This document shows, one piece after another, positions 36,218-45,532 of a stretch of DNA of 64,000 bases. Each line of letters starts with the position of its first letter. Positions within the stretch are counted from its first letter, which is position 1. The stretch lies in the NCBI GenBank assembly GCA_934667275.1, contig CAKULK010000003.1, positions 1 to 64,000 of the forward strand, written 5' to 3'. The translations under genes were made by a program, and so were the position numbers. A model generated the notes under the pieces. The model had not been told where the DNA came from. It ran no database searches and saw only the letters and a list, made by a program, of their open reading frames with translations. The stretch is from an uncultured Bacteroidales bacterium. GTDB lineage: Bacteria; Bacteroidota; Bacteroidia; Bacteroidales; Paludibacteraceae.

Positions 36218-38362
36218 TTACTTGATTACGATTGCCTTGATGCCGTCGCGCTCGAGGAGAGCGTTGACGGTGGGTTCGCCACCACGGAAACGGCGGTAGA
36301 GGTCCATCGGTTTCTCAGTGCCACCGCGCTCAAGGATATTCTTGCGGAAGAGGTCGGCTGCCTTCTTGTCGAAGATAGAACCGTTCTTCTTCTGAGCCTC
36401 TTTGAATACGCTAAATGCATCAGCATCAAGGAGTTCAGACCACTTATACGAGTAGTAACCGGCTGCGTAGCCGCCCGAGAAGATGTGGGTGAACGCGGTC
36501 TCCATCTGCGTGCCAGGCACGTTGGGCAGAATCTCAACCGGCTTCATAGCATCGTTGCCGAACTTGATGACAGCCTCTTCGGTGGTCAGGTCGGCGGGAA
36601 CAGTGAAGGGTGCGGTGAGGGTGTGCCATGCCATGTCGAGGTAGCAGAACGAGAGTTGGCGCACGCACGCATAGGCAGCGTGGTAGGTGTTGGACGCCTG
36701 AATCTTGTCAATCAGTTCTTGCGGGATGGTCTCGCCCGTCTGATAGTGCTTGGCAAAGGTGTCAAGGAACTCCTTCTCGCTGAGGAAGTTCTCGTTGAAC
36801 TGCGAGGGCAACTCGACAAAGTCGCGGGGTACGCTGGTGCCCGAGAGGGCGGAATACTGGCACTTGGTGAGCATACCGTGGAGGGCGTGACCGAACTCGT
36901 GGAGGAAGGTCTCGACCTCGTCGTAAGTGAGCAGAGCGGGCTTGTCAGCCGTTGCGCGGGTGAAGTTCATCACGTTGACAATGTGCGGACGGTGGTCTTT
37001 CTTGCCCTCGCGATACTGCGGTTGGAAGTCGTTCATCCATGCGCCGCCACGCTTGCCGTCACGCGGGTGGAAGTCGCAATAGTACACGGCGATGAAGTTG
37101 CCCTTCTGGTCGAAAACATCGTAAGCCGACACCTCAGGGTTGTACACTTGGATGTTCTTGTTCTCCTTGAAAGTCAGTCCGTAGAGGCGTTTTGCGAGCC
37201 CAAAGACGCCTTGCTTCACGTTCTCGAGTTCAAAATAGGGGCGCAATACATCGTCAGAGATGGCGTATTTCTCCTCTTTGAGTTGCTTGGAATAGAAACT
37301 CCAGTCCCACGGTTGGAGCGTGGTGTAGAAGCCGTGTGCGGTAGCAAACTCCTGCAACTCAGCCACTTCCTGGCGTGCTACGGGCATGTAGTTCTCACGC
37401 AGTTGGTCGAGGAACGACATAACGGTCTCCTGGTTGTCGGCACAGGTCTTGTAGAGCGACTTCTCGGCGTAGTTGCGCTTGCCAAAGAGTTTTGCCAACT
37501 CGAGGCGGGTGTTGGCTATATCGATGATTACCTGTGTGTTATCAAACTCACCGCCGATGCAACGGCTGTTGTATGCCGTGTAGAGTTCGCGGCGCAGGTC
37601 GCGGTTGGCGCAGTCCTGCATCACGGGGATGTAGGTGGTGGGCTTGAGATTGAGCAGCCAGCCCTCTTTGCCCGCCTTCTCGGCATTGGCGCGGAGCATG
37701 GCTTTGGTGTCGTTGTTGATGCCGGCGAGGTCTTCCTCACGGGTGACGAGCATGGTCCATGCGTTGGTGGCTTTGAGCACGTTCTGACCGTAGGTGAGCG
37801 TCAGTTTGCTGAGGCGTGCCGACAACTCGCGATACGTCTGTTTGTCCTCAGGGCTGAGGTTGGCGCCATTGTTAGCAAAGGACTCGTAGATGTCATCGAG
37901 CAACTTAGCCTGCTCCTTGTTGAGGTGGAGCGAGCCGCGCTGGTCGTACACCGCCTTGATGCGCTGGAAGAGTTTCTCGTTCAAACGGATGGTAGCCGAG
38001 TACTCCGACATCTTGGGCGAGAGTTCCATCTCAATCTGCTGGAGTTGCTCGTTGGTCTCCGCGTGTGTGAGGTTGTAGAAGCAGCCTGCCACGATGGAGA
38101 GGAGTTGCCCCGACTTCTCGTACGCCTCAATGGTGTTTTGGAAAGTGGGTGCGGCGGGGTTGTTGGCAATGGCGTCAATCTCTGCCAAACCTTGTTTCAT
38201 TCCCTCCTCGAAGGCGGGCATGTAGTGCTCAGGACGAATCTCGTTGAAGGGATACGTCTGGTGTGGGGTCTTCCAGTTCTTGTAGTCGAAGAACGGATTG
38301 GTCTCGGCCATTGCCGAGACGGAAACTGCAATAGCAGCCATAGCAATTAAAAGTTTCTTCAT
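36218..38362 (-). CDS. M3-family metallopeptidase, peptidyl-dipeptidase Dcp-like
   Basis: A 714-residue exported peptidase with signal peptide LLIAMAAIAVSVSAMA. The zinc site HEFGHALH (within FLHEFGHALHGML, about residue 490) is the M3 HExxH, with a downstream glutamate in the family pattern. The C-terminal FTHIFSGGYAAGYYSYKWSE is family-typical. Dcp enzymes remove dipeptides from peptide C-termini; a periplasmic peptide-digestion role is inferred. It lies at the end of a run with two lipoprotein genes upstream (20 nt to the nearest). Confidence 0.94.
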   Translation of the reverse strand: MKKLLIAMAAIAVSVSAMAETNPFFDYKNWKTPHQTYPFNEIRPEHYMPAFEEGMKQGLAEIDAIANNPAAPTFQNTIEAYEKSGQLLSIVAGCFYNLTHAETNEQLQQIEMELSPKMSEYSATIRLNEKLFQRIKAVYDQRGSLHLNKEQAKLLDDIYESFANNGANLSPEDKQTYRELSARLSKLTLTYGQNVLKATNAWTMLVTREEDLAGINNDTKAMLRANAEKAGKEGWLLNLKPTTYIPVMQDCANRDLRRELYTAYNSRCIGGEFDNTQVIIDIANTRLELAKLFGKRNYAEKSLYKTCADNQETVMSFLDQLRENYMPVARQEVAELQEFATAHGFYTTLQPWDWSFYSKQLKEEKYAISDDVLRPYFELENVKQGVFGLAKRLYGLTFKENKNIQVYNPEVSAYDVFDQKGNFIAVYYCDFHPRDGKRGGAWMNDFQPQYREGKKDHRPHIVNVMNFTRATADKPALLTYDEVETFLHEFGHALHGMLTKCQYSALSGTSVPRDFVELPSQFNENFLSEKEFLDTFAKHYQTGETIPQELIDKIQASNTYHAAYACVRQLSFCYLDMAWHTLTAPFTVPADLTTEEAVIKFGNDAMKPVEILPNVPGTQMETAFTHIFSGGYAAGYYSYKWSELLDADAFSVFKEAQKKNGSIFDKKAADLFRKNILERGGTEKPMDLYRRFRGGEPTVNALLERDGIKAIVIK

Positions 38363-38382
38363 TTATTTATTGATTGTTGATT

Positions 38383-38982
38383 TTAGTTCCTATTTTTAGG
38401 ATAATATAGACCCAATGATATTGGTATTCCCCTGTCTTCTTCATAACTCTTCCATATTTCGGTACAATGGATATACAGGTTATCTCCATCTTTCATTTGG
38501 ATAAAAGCATCCAAATAATAGTTTTGCGCGGAGTCCTTGTCTATACGTATAGACACATCCTTCATGTCGTACGGTTGGGATTCCTTGAACCAACATTCTG
38601 TTTCAGCCCCCCAAGCACAACTGCTCTTAATCAAGTAACAATGCATCTCATCAGATTGTGCTGTGTAAGTACCTATTGGAAGAAGACTGTCTTGCGTTAC
38701 TGCATGCATCATAATATAATTAAAGGCTCCATAGGGGACACTATCCAACTGTTTGTCAACATTGCATCCCAATATAAACATATAGGCGTATATTTCTCCG
38801 TTGGAAGAAGCAGTATGCACTATCTCTGTCTCCCATTTACCTCGCACAAGGGACAAGGTATCGTAATGTACGACTACCGGCTCTGGGGGTTGAACCTCTT
38901 CCGTTGGCTTACAGGATATTTGCACAGACAACAAGATACAAATGCATAGAATTGTATAAGTGAATATTTTATTTGTTTTCAT
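38383..38982 (-). CDS. Hypothetical lipoprotein
   Basis: A 199-residue protein with a lipoprotein signal (YTILCICILLSVQISC, lipobox ending at Cys24 or so) followed by a Pro/Glu linker (PTEEVQPPEPVV). The rest is a beta-rich domain with several Cys that I do not recognise. Base composition is clearly more AT-rich than the neighbours, as in the next gene upstream. It sits 9 nt after that gene and 20 nt before the M3 peptidase, so the three are probably co-transcribed. Confidence 0.75.
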   Translation of the reverse strand: MKTNKIFTYTILCICILLSVQISCKPTEEVQPPEPVVVHYDTLSLVRGKWETEIVHTASSNGEIYAYMFILGCNVDKQLDSVPYGAFNYIMMHAVTQDSLLPIGTYTAQSDEMHCYLIKSSCAWGAETECWFKESQPYDMKDVSIRIDKDSAQNYYLDAFIQMKDGDNLYIHCTEIWKSYEEDRGIPISLGLYYPKNRN

Positions 38983-38991
38983 GTTTTTATT

Positions 38992-40227
38992 TTAATAATA
39001 GTACATTTTATACTTAATACCATAATACCAACTATTGGTATAAGGTTCGCATTTGTTGTAATCATAATCGTATATATACCAAGAATCACAGGTCGTCCTT
39101 TTTTTCTTGTAGCCACAAATAAGCAACCAGTTTCCATTACGGTCTTCTGCAAGAACTAATTTTTCTGCATCTATTTGGGAACGAACATCCTGCATATGAA
39201 CCTCACCTGTATCATATAGTTGGAAACCGCAATTCGCCAAAATACGTATTCCTGTTAACGTCGGAAAACAATTTACATCTTCTATATAGTGATATAGTTT
39301 CCATGCAAAATAATTTAGTTCTTCTATATTATAACTTGCTATAGAACCATCAAAGTACTCATCTAACAGCAAACCCGAATAGTTTGAAAAACATAGTAAC
39401 TTCAAGATAGACACTACAATACTTCCTATTTTTTGATTGTGATCACAATCTCCAAATATCTTACTTTGTCCCCATCTCATATCTATTGGTAATAACGAAA
39501 GACTCTCTACTACGCCAATAGGTCTACAATCATACCAATGTTCAAAGTCAGGTCTGTATGCTTGAAATTTCCAACAGCACACCTTTAATTCAAACCTATC
39601 ATCACTTATACTCGCTCCAAATCTTTCCCTAAAAAATGCCAACGTTATACTATCAAACTCTGCAAAAGATAGGGTTTCACAACTTTCATATAAATCATGT
39701 ATAATATCTTCTTGTACCGTAATAATATCAGGATCTAAGTACTCCGACCTATAGTCAATTAGATTACAAGGAAATCGTCTATCCGCTGTAGTAAGAAATG
39801 ATTTTCCACTTTCCGAATTAATCACGTAAAACGCAATAGAAGGAAATTCTCTGTACGTGTTCATTACTTCATCTACATTGATGCCATACCACTCATTGCT
39901 TTCGGGTTCAACAATAAGGGACTTGAAAAACGCAGGAATTATGTTTTCCTGGTAAATGGGAGTTATTTCCACAGGATCGTCGTACTCCAAAAATCCCCAA
40001 GACATCAGTTCCTCTACAATCTCAGCCTCAGACAACTGAAACTCATCGTCCAAGTCGGGGTTCACAAAAAAGTTGCCCAGTTCCGACGGCTGATACATTG
40101 CTGTAGCCCGTCTCTTGACCTTCGCCATCGCGGCGTCAGTCTCCGTGTCGTTCTGCACGCTCTTATCGCAACTACAAATCGCCAATAAGATTAGCCCAAC
40201 ACTCAAGAAAAAGATTTGCTTTCTCAT
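38992..40227 (-). CDS. Lipoprotein resembling a C10 (streptopain-type) peptidase, active site lost
   Basis: A 411-residue protein with a lipoprotein signal (SVGLILLAICSC). The layout recalls C10 peptidases: a propeptide-like stretch (IAFYVINSESGKSFLTTADR), a region aligned with the catalytic-Cys segment (MRWGQSKIFGDCDHNQ, then KIGSIVVSILK) and one aligned with the catalytic-His segment (NGNWLLICGYKKK). Where active enzymes have GC and GHAW, this protein has GS and GNWL, so neither catalytic residue is kept. It is inferred to be a non-enzymatic binding protein or inhibitor. The match is by motif order only and is tentative. The gene is AT-rich. Confidence 0.6.
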   Translation of the reverse strand: MRKQIFFLSVGLILLAICSCDKSVQNDTETDAAMAKVKRRATAMYQPSELGNFFVNPDLDDEFQLSEAEIVEELMSWGFLEYDDPVEITPIYQENIIPAFFKSLIVEPESNEWYGINVDEVMNTYREFPSIAFYVINSESGKSFLTTADRRFPCNLIDYRSEYLDPDIITVQEDIIHDLYESCETLSFAEFDSITLAFFRERFGASISDDRFELKVCCWKFQAYRPDFEHWYDCRPIGVVESLSLLPIDMRWGQSKIFGDCDHNQKIGSIVVSILKLLCFSNYSGLLLDEYFDGSIASYNIEELNYFAWKLYHYIEDVNCFPTLTGIRILANCGFQLYDTGEVHMQDVRSQIDAEKLVLAEDRNGNWLLICGYKKKRTTCDSWYIYDYDYNKCEPYTNSWYYGIKYKMYYY

Positions 40228-40263
40228 AATACTATGATTTTAAGGGTTAATGATATTGTTTTT

Positions 40264-41073
40264 TTAACTACTCCCCTTGTTGCCGTAGTCGGCAGGAGCA
40301 GATGCAGTGTGATTTGAGTATGGTATTTGCCCGATGGGCTCAAGTATCAGGTTGCCAAAGTAGGCGGGTAGGTGGAAGTTTGGGCGCTCGAAAGTGATGG
40401 GTGCCCAACTCAGGTAGTGAGGTTCGGAAGTGAGGTCGCCACACTTGTAGAAGTTGCCGCGGAGGGAAAAGCCACCGTTTGGCATACCATCGGGAACGGT
40501 AATCTGCAAGGTGTCGGGAGCGGCAAGCATGGCGGGCATAATACCCAACAATGACAACGGGATGCCAATGGTGAGCGACCAGCTGCAGTTGCCATCACGA
40601 AGGTCGAAAGGAGCGGAGAGCGGTTGGGAGGAGTCGGTAGGAGGAACCGTGATTATTGATGAGTGGCGCAGAATGCTTTGCAACTCGTCAAGGGTGAGTC
40701 GGCAGACATCCTCGGATTTGCTGATGCGGTGTGAGGCATTGCATACGCCGATGCAGTTGAACTCGAAATTGAAATATCGGGATTGGTCGGCGTTGGTGAC
40801 GAAGAACTCCACGCAGGAGTCCTCGTTGACGTGCTCAAGGTCATGGGTGTGCATCGCGCGCAGTCCCCTACTCTGTACCTCAAAACGCACAAAGAGCATG
40901 GTACCCGTATGGGCAAGGTGCAGAACCGTGGTCGGGTGAGCAGGAAAAGTATCGCGCCAATCGACACAATCAATCTGCCCGCAGGGCGGCATCGCAGCCA
41001 ACGCCCTTGCTACCTCAGTGATAGCAAGCGGCTGAAGATTAGGCAGATAGGGTATGTGCATCGGCTCCGGCAT
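40264..41073 (-). CDS. CBM9-like/DOMON-type carbohydrate-binding protein
   Basis: A protein of 269 residues that looks like the CBM9-like family of cytoplasmic or exported carbohydrate-binding proteins (pattern: LFVRFEVQSRGLR, EDSCVEFFV, RYFNFEFNCIGV, SWSLTIGIPLSLLG and GNFYKCGD). No signal peptide is seen. The start at 41073 lies 1 nt beyond the stop of the T9SS type B gene, which is typical coupling; the ATG at 41124 would overlap that gene by 50 nt. The ligand is unknown. Confidence 0.78.
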   Translation of the reverse strand: MPEPMHIPYLPNLQPLAITEVARALAAMPPCGQIDCVDWRDTFPAHPTTVLHLAHTGTMLFVRFEVQSRGLRAMHTHDLEHVNEDSCVEFFVTNADQSRYFNFEFNCIGVCNASHRISKSEDVCRLTLDELQSILRHSSIITVPPTDSSQPLSAPFDLRDGNCSWSLTIGIPLSLLGIMPAMLAAPDTLQITVPDGMPNGGFSLRGNFYKCGDLTSEPHYLSWAPITFERPNFHLPAYFGNLILEPIGQIPYSNHTASAPADYGNKGSS

Positions 41074-41074
41074 A

Positions 41075-42379
41075 CTATTTCCCTCCGCGAAGCAAGTTAA
41101 CAGCCCCCGACATCTGATAAACACCTATCATGCTGTCGCTCTGCTTCTTTATTGCCTTATTGTAGGCCGGCTTGATGGTGTATTTGGCATTGGGTGCAGC
41201 ATCTGTGCCCAAGGCGCGAATGACGTAGTAGTATGCCCCCTCGGCGGCAGGCTGACCGTTGATAGTGCCATCCCAGCCCTTGGCGGGGTCGCTCCACTGA
41301 TATACGAGCATACCCCAACGATTATACACCCAACAATGGAACTCCTTGAGCGACCTGTACGCCACACGAAACTCATCATTTGCGCCATCGCCGTTGGGTG
41401 TGAACACATTGGGAACCAACAACATAGACTCACTGATGGAGATGGTAAACTCCACTGAGTCCAACGCGCAATGCGTGTTGCTGACATCCACCACGGCACG
41501 ATAACTGCCCGGTTCGGAGAAAGTGTACCGGTGTTCGGCATCGGCGCGTTTGACGAGCAATGACGAGCCCTTGTAGATACGCCATTGGTAGTAGTCGGCA
41601 TTGAGTCCGTTAGCACGGAACTGCACCTCCAGCGGCGCAGACATACTGAGAATGTCACCTTTGTCATAGGGGCGGTTGACCTCGTTGCTCAACTCGCCCT
41701 TCAAACCACGTGTAGTAGTGATAGTCAAAGGGTGTGCTTTCAACGCAATAGGTTCGTAAACAGGCGAATAGAGCGTATCTGCTGGCAAGTCTAACTGCTG
41801 CGCAAGGAGGTCATAGATGGCAAAATCGGTCTGCACGGCAGGTGCACCAACGGTCATAGAAGCCTTGAAATCCTGTTCTGAAACCGCCATCGAATCTGCC
41901 CACGCCTCATTGGAGTCGTCCCACGCGGCATCGCGATAAGATATGGAACACGTGCGCACGTACGTGCGTGAGAACCCGTTAGGTCGGCGGTAGGTGATGG
42001 CAGGCACTGTGCCAGAGAGCGTAAGTTGTGTCTCAGCGCATTGCAAATCCGCGCTGATGTCCGTCACACGGGGGCGGAGACTGTCATAGTCGAATACCCA
42101 GAAGACTTCGCGTGCATCGGGCAACTTGAGCATATAGCCCGCGCCATGCTCGGGGTAGAGGTAGTCAGTGCCGCTCTGCACGGGCGTGATGGTGTCGGGC
42201 AGGCGATACCAATCGGTTGCACCCAACCCGCCAGTGGTTTTGAGTTCGGGCTTGGAGGCGAACAGCAGGAGCGTGTCGCCCTCGTTGAGCAACTGCACAG
42301 CCTTTCCCACACACTCCACGTGCAAAGCGTGAAGCGGCAACGCAAGCATCAACAACATACCTATAACGGCTTTCCTCAT
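41075..42379 (-). CDS. T9SS type B sorting-domain (gliding-motility C-terminal) protein
   Basis: A 434-residue exported protein with signal peptide AVIGMLLMLALPLHA. The C-terminal 95 or so residues form a CHU_C/type B sorting domain: VPNVFTPNGDGANDEFRV, WVYNRWGMLVYQW, GWDGTINGQPAAEGAYYYV, and the last strand GAVNLLRG. A PKD-like repeat precedes it (about 250-330). An insertion of about 20 residues splits the last two strands. The start at 42379 follows a TTG-N20-TACCTTTG promoter. It is likely exported by type IX secretion. Confidence 0.88.
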   Translation of the reverse strand: MRKAVIGMLLMLALPLHALHVECVGKAVQLLNEGDTLLLFASKPELKTTGGLGATDWYRLPDTITPVQSGTDYLYPEHGAGYMLKLPDAREVFWVFDYDSLRPRVTDISADLQCAETQLTLSGTVPAITYRRPNGFSRTYVRTCSISYRDAAWDDSNEAWADSMAVSEQDFKASMTVGAPAVQTDFAIYDLLAQQLDLPADTLYSPVYEPIALKAHPLTITTTRGLKGELSNEVNRPYDKGDILSMSAPLEVQFRANGLNADYYQWRIYKGSSLLVKRADAEHRYTFSEPGSYRAVVDVSNTHCALDSVEFTISISESMLLVPNVFTPNGDGANDEFRVAYRSLKEFHCWVYNRWGMLVYQWSDPAKGWDGTINGQPAAEGAYYYVIRALGTDAAPNAKYTIKPAYNKAIKKQSDSMIGVYQMSGAVNLLRGGK

Positions 42380-42410
42380 TTTCGAACTATTATGCCTAAC
42401 TTTCAGCCCA

Positions 42411-42441
42411 CAAAGGTACAACAAAAAAGGCACAACTGCAA
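42411..42441 (-). promoter_or_regulatory. Promoter of the T9SS type B gene
   Basis: TTG (42441-42439), 20 bp, TACCTTTG (42418-42411) on the minus strand. Confidence 0.82.
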
Positions 42442-42554
42442 GAGAGTATGTAAAATTCTTATTTACACTCCGACTACTACATACTCTCTCGTAGTGCCAA
42501 TCATGCAAAAAAGTAAGAACGACATGACCAACCGAGTTTCCCTATATTTGGGTA

Positions 42555-42585
42555 TTGCGCACACGGAGATTTGATAGTAATTTTG
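42555..42585 (+). promoter_or_regulatory. feoB promoter
   Basis: TTG (42555-42557), 20 bp, TAATTTTG (42578-42585). The expected start is near 42592, which makes 42639 the feoB start codon. Confidence 0.82.
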
Positions 42586-42638
42586 CAGGTTGTTTGAAGA
42601 CAGGCTCTACAAAGATATATCAAGGTACAAAACAGTTT

Positions 42639-44330
42639 ATGGAAACGAGCAATAAAGCCATACAAGTAGCAGTGGTAGGCAGTGCCAACAGCGGAAAGAG
42701 TGCGCTGATAGACGCATTGCGTAAAGAAGCAGAATGGACAAAGAAACCGTTGGTTTTCACAGAGATACACGACCATCACGAACTGCACGGACACCAATAT
42801 GATGTCGTGCTGCAAGTGGTGGATTCAACCAAACTAGAACAGAGCCTGCTCCTCACCCCGCATATCATCGACGAGCAGGAGAAGATTGTGCTAGCATTCA
42901 ACCGCTACGACCTATTGATAAAAACAGGTCACTCATTGGATTTGCCAAAAATGCAAGATTTAATGGGCGTACCATTGGCATTAGTAAGCGCGAGCAAAGG
43001 ACACGGGATTAGTGAAATTCTACACCTGTTAGAGCAGACCGACGCCGCACCACTCACCACCGACCACCCCGTCTATCACGCGTGGGAGCAGCACGATGAA
43101 GACGCCTACGCCGGTTATGTACACGGTGTGCTGATGCAGACTCTGTTGCACCCGAAGGACGACAAACCCGCCTCCCGCTTGGAGAAGATAGACAAGATTC
43201 TGACCAACAAATGGACGGGCTTCCCTATATTGGCGGTGATACTCTTTGTGGTGTTCGAGTGTACTTTCTCGTTGGGCGAACCCCTACAAATAGGGATGCA
43301 AAAGGGCATAGACGCTTTGTACGACCTTTGTATGGCGACCTTGCCTGCGGGCTGGTTCGGCAGCCTGCTCGGCGATGGTATTATCTTGGGGGTGGGCTCG
43401 TTGCTGACGGCTTTGCCCAACATCATCATTCTGTTTTTCTTCCTCAGCCTGATGGAGGACACGGGCTATATGGCGCGTGTGGCATACCTGATGGACGGTA
43501 TGATGCACCGTCTGGGGTTGCATGGACGCTCGTTTATCCCCATGCTGATGGGCTTCGACTGCAATGTGCCTGCCATTATGGCGGCAAAGGATATCCAGAA
43601 CCCCAAAGACCGTGCGCTGACTATGCTCATGGTACCGTTTATGTCCTGTTCCGCCCGCCTGCCGGTGTATATCCTTTTTATCGACGCATTCTTCGAGAAC
43701 CACAAGGCGGTCGTCTTGCTGTCTCTCTACCTGCTTGGCATACTGATGAGTTTTCTCTTTGCGTTTATCATGAAGAAAACCAAGTGGTTCCGCAAGCCTG
43801 CCGACGATATGGTGAACGAATTGCCCGCTTTCCGTATGCCCAGATGGCGGAGTATTGGCAGGCATATCTGGTATCGTGTGTCCGATTTCCTGAAGAAGAT
43901 TTCCACCGTCGTGTTGTGTGCTTCGGTGATTATCTGGGCGTTGGAGTATTTCCCCGCGGGCGACCTCGACCATATCGAGACCTCATGGTTAGCCGCCATC
44001 GGGCAGTTTATCGAACCCGTGATGCGCCCATTGGGCTTTGATTGGAAGATGTCGGTCTGCTTGCTCACCGGACTTCCCGCCAAAGAGGCAATTGCCGCCA
44101 CGTTTGCCATTCTTTTTGGTGGCGATATGTCGGCTACGGCTCTGACGCCGGTCGGCGCGTATGCTTTCTTGGTCTTCACGCTCCTGTATTTCCCTTGCGT
44201 GGCGACTATCGCCACCATACGCCGCGAAATCAACTGGAAATGGGCAGCCTTCACGGTGGTAAACTCAATAGCCGTGGCATGGTTGGCAGCGTTTGTGGTG
44301 TATCAAGTCGGTAGTTTGCTCTGCGCATAA
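42639..44330 (+). CDS. feoB: Ferrous iron transporter FeoB, short form with reduced G domain
   Basis: FeoB imports Fe2+ across the inner membrane. The 563-residue protein has an N-terminal GTPase-like domain (about 8-150) and a membrane part of about eight helices with the gate motifs MGFDCNVPAIM (about 310) and LTGLPAKEA (about 482). The G domain keeps the P-loop GSANSGKS and a G4-like NRYD but lacks the G3 DLPGTYSL motif and about 35 residues around switch I and II. The N-terminal FeoA fusion common in Bacteroides is absent. The small FeoB-associated protein follows 26 nt later. Confidence 0.92.
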   Translation: METSNKAIQVAVVGSANSGKSALIDALRKEAEWTKKPLVFTEIHDHHELHGHQYDVVLQVVDSTKLEQSLLLTPHIIDEQEKIVLAFNRYDLLIKTGHSLDLPKMQDLMGVPLALVSASKGHGISEILHLLEQTDAAPLTTDHPVYHAWEQHDEDAYAGYVHGVLMQTLLHPKDDKPASRLEKIDKILTNKWTGFPILAVILFVVFECTFSLGEPLQIGMQKGIDALYDLCMATLPAGWFGSLLGDGIILGVGSLLTALPNIIILFFFLSLMEDTGYMARVAYLMDGMMHRLGLHGRSFIPMLMGFDCNVPAIMAAKDIQNPKDRALTMLMVPFMSCSARLPVYILFIDAFFENHKAVVLLSLYLLGILMSFLFAFIMKKTKWFRKPADDMVNELPAFRMPRWRSIGRHIWYRVSDFLKKISTVVLCASVIIWALEYFPAGDLDHIETSWLAAIGQFIEPVMRPLGFDWKMSVCLLTGLPAKEAIAATFAILFGGDMSATALTPVGAYAFLVFTLLYFPCVATIATIRREINWKWAAFTVVNSIAVAWLAAFVVYQVGSLLCA

Positions 44331-44356
44331 GGATATGCGGAAAAACTCATAAGAAT

Positions 44357-44509
44357 ATGTGGCAGGAGATTCTCGTCATAGTATTGATAGTGTGCGCGAT
44401 AGCAGGCGTATGGTGGTCAGTGCATAAGCAACGTCATCAACCTTGCGAAGGCGATGGCGGGTGCAAAGACTGCCCATTGGCAAACAATTGCAAAAAGAAG
44501 AAAGTCTGA
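44357..44509 (+). CDS. FeoB-associated Cys-rich membrane protein
   Basis: A 50-residue protein with one N-terminal hydrophobic helix (ILVIVLIVCAIAGVWW) and a Cys-rich tail (PCEGDGGCKDCPLANNC, four Cys) ending in a lysine run. This is the pattern of the small FeoB-associated proteins. It follows feoB by 26 nt. It probably binds metal or helps FeoB at the membrane; the exact role is not known. Confidence 0.9.
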   Translation: MWQEILVIVLIVCAIAGVWWSVHKQRHQPCEGDGGCKDCPLANNCKKKKV

Positions 44510-44548
44510 CCTTTCTTAAAAAGGAACTATATTAGTACTCCATAATTT

Positions 44549-44582
44549 AAGAGGGGCGAAACCTATGGTTTCGCCCCTCTTA
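44549..44582. terminator. Terminator between feoB and serA (bidirectional)
   Basis: A 15-bp stem AAGAGGGGCGAAACC / GGTTTCGCCCCTCTT with loop TAT. It is placed between convergent genes. Confidence 0.85.
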
Positions 44583-44611
44583 TTTAGTTGATATACAACG
44601 CTATCCGTTGC

Positions 44612-45532
44612 TTATTTGTTTACTTGGAAGCGGGTGTTGCCGGTGGTGAGGAAATCAACGATTTGGTTGGCGGCGGCGATGCCGGCGTTGATGTTTGCTT
44701 CTGCGGTTTGAGCACCCATCTTCTTCGGAGTAGCGAAATAACGTCCCTCGAACAAGGTCTTGAACTTCATGTCCGCTGCGGGCATAATATCCGTAACGTA
44801 CTTGAAGTCCGCGCGCTCCTGCATGAGTTGAATCAACTCGTCCTCGTTGATGACCTCCTTGCGGGCGGTATTCACCAAGATTGCCCCTTTCGGCATCTGA
44901 GACAAAAGGGCGTAGTTGATACTCTGCTTGGTCTCTGCGGTGGCAGGGATATGCAGCGAAACGACGTTGCAGGTCTTATAGAGTTCCTCGGCAGAATGAA
45001 CGGGCGTAACGCCTGCGGAAACCATCGCCTCATCGGGACAGAAAGCGTCGTATGCGTAGATGTCCATACCAAAGCCTTTGGCAATACGCGCCACGTTGCG
45101 GCCGACGTTACCGAAAGCATGGATACCGAGTTTCTTGCCCATGAGTTCGGTGCCGCTGGTGCCGTTGTAGAAGTTGCGGACAGCCATCACCATGAGTCCG
45201 AGTGCCAATTCGGCCACTGCGTTGGAGTTCTGACCCGGGGTGTTCATAGCCACCACATTGTGTGCGGTAGCCGCTGCGAGGTCGAGGTTATCGTAGCCTG
45301 CGCCTGCGCGAACCACAATCTTGAGTTGCTTGGCAGCATCAAGCACCTCTGCGTCCACGATGTCGGAACGCACGATGAGGGCATCGGCATCCGCCACAGC
45401 ATCCAGAAGTTGCTGTTTGTCCGTATATTTCTCGAGCAAAGCAAGGGTGTAACCTGCTTTCTCCACCACTTCGCGAATGCCGTCCACAGCCACTTTGGCA
45501 AAGGGTTTTTCGGTTGCAATAAGAACTTTCAT
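44612..45532 (-). CDS. serA: D-3-phosphoglycerate dehydrogenase
   Basis: It makes 3-phosphohydroxypyruvate, the first step of serine synthesis. The 306-residue short form lacks an ACT domain. The NAD-binding region is LGIHAFGNVGRNVAR (about 145), the catalytic Arg is in RAGAGYDN, and the catalytic Glu is in ARKEVINED. Where most enzymes have the catalytic His (PHIGAST), this one has PKKMGAQT, a Lys; I recall this as typical of the Bacteroidales short form. The start at 45532 is chosen because MKVLIATEKP is the usual N-terminus. It follows serC on the same strand, with a 214-bp gap in between. Confidence 0.93.
   Translation of the reverse strand: MKVLIATEKPFAKVAVDGIREVVEKAGYTLALLEKYTDKQQLLDAVADADALIVRSDIVDAEVLDAAKQLKIVVRAGAGYDNLDLAAATAHNVVAMNTPGQNSNAVAELALGLMVMAVRNFYNGTSGTELMGKKLGIHAFGNVGRNVARIAKGFGMDIYAYDAFCPDEAMVSAGVTPVHSAEELYKTCNVVSLHIPATAETKQSINYALLSQMPKGAILVNTARKEVINEDELIQLMQERADFKYVTDIMPAADMKFKTLFEGRYFATPKKMGAQTAEANINAGIAAANQIVDFLTTGNTRFQVNK

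Noticed and set aside
36485..38350. A 621-codon plus-strand frame opposite the M3 peptidase
   Set aside because: Shadow of the peptidase gene, whose signal peptide and zinc motif are clear. The antisense product is low-complexity Val/Leu/Glu-rich.
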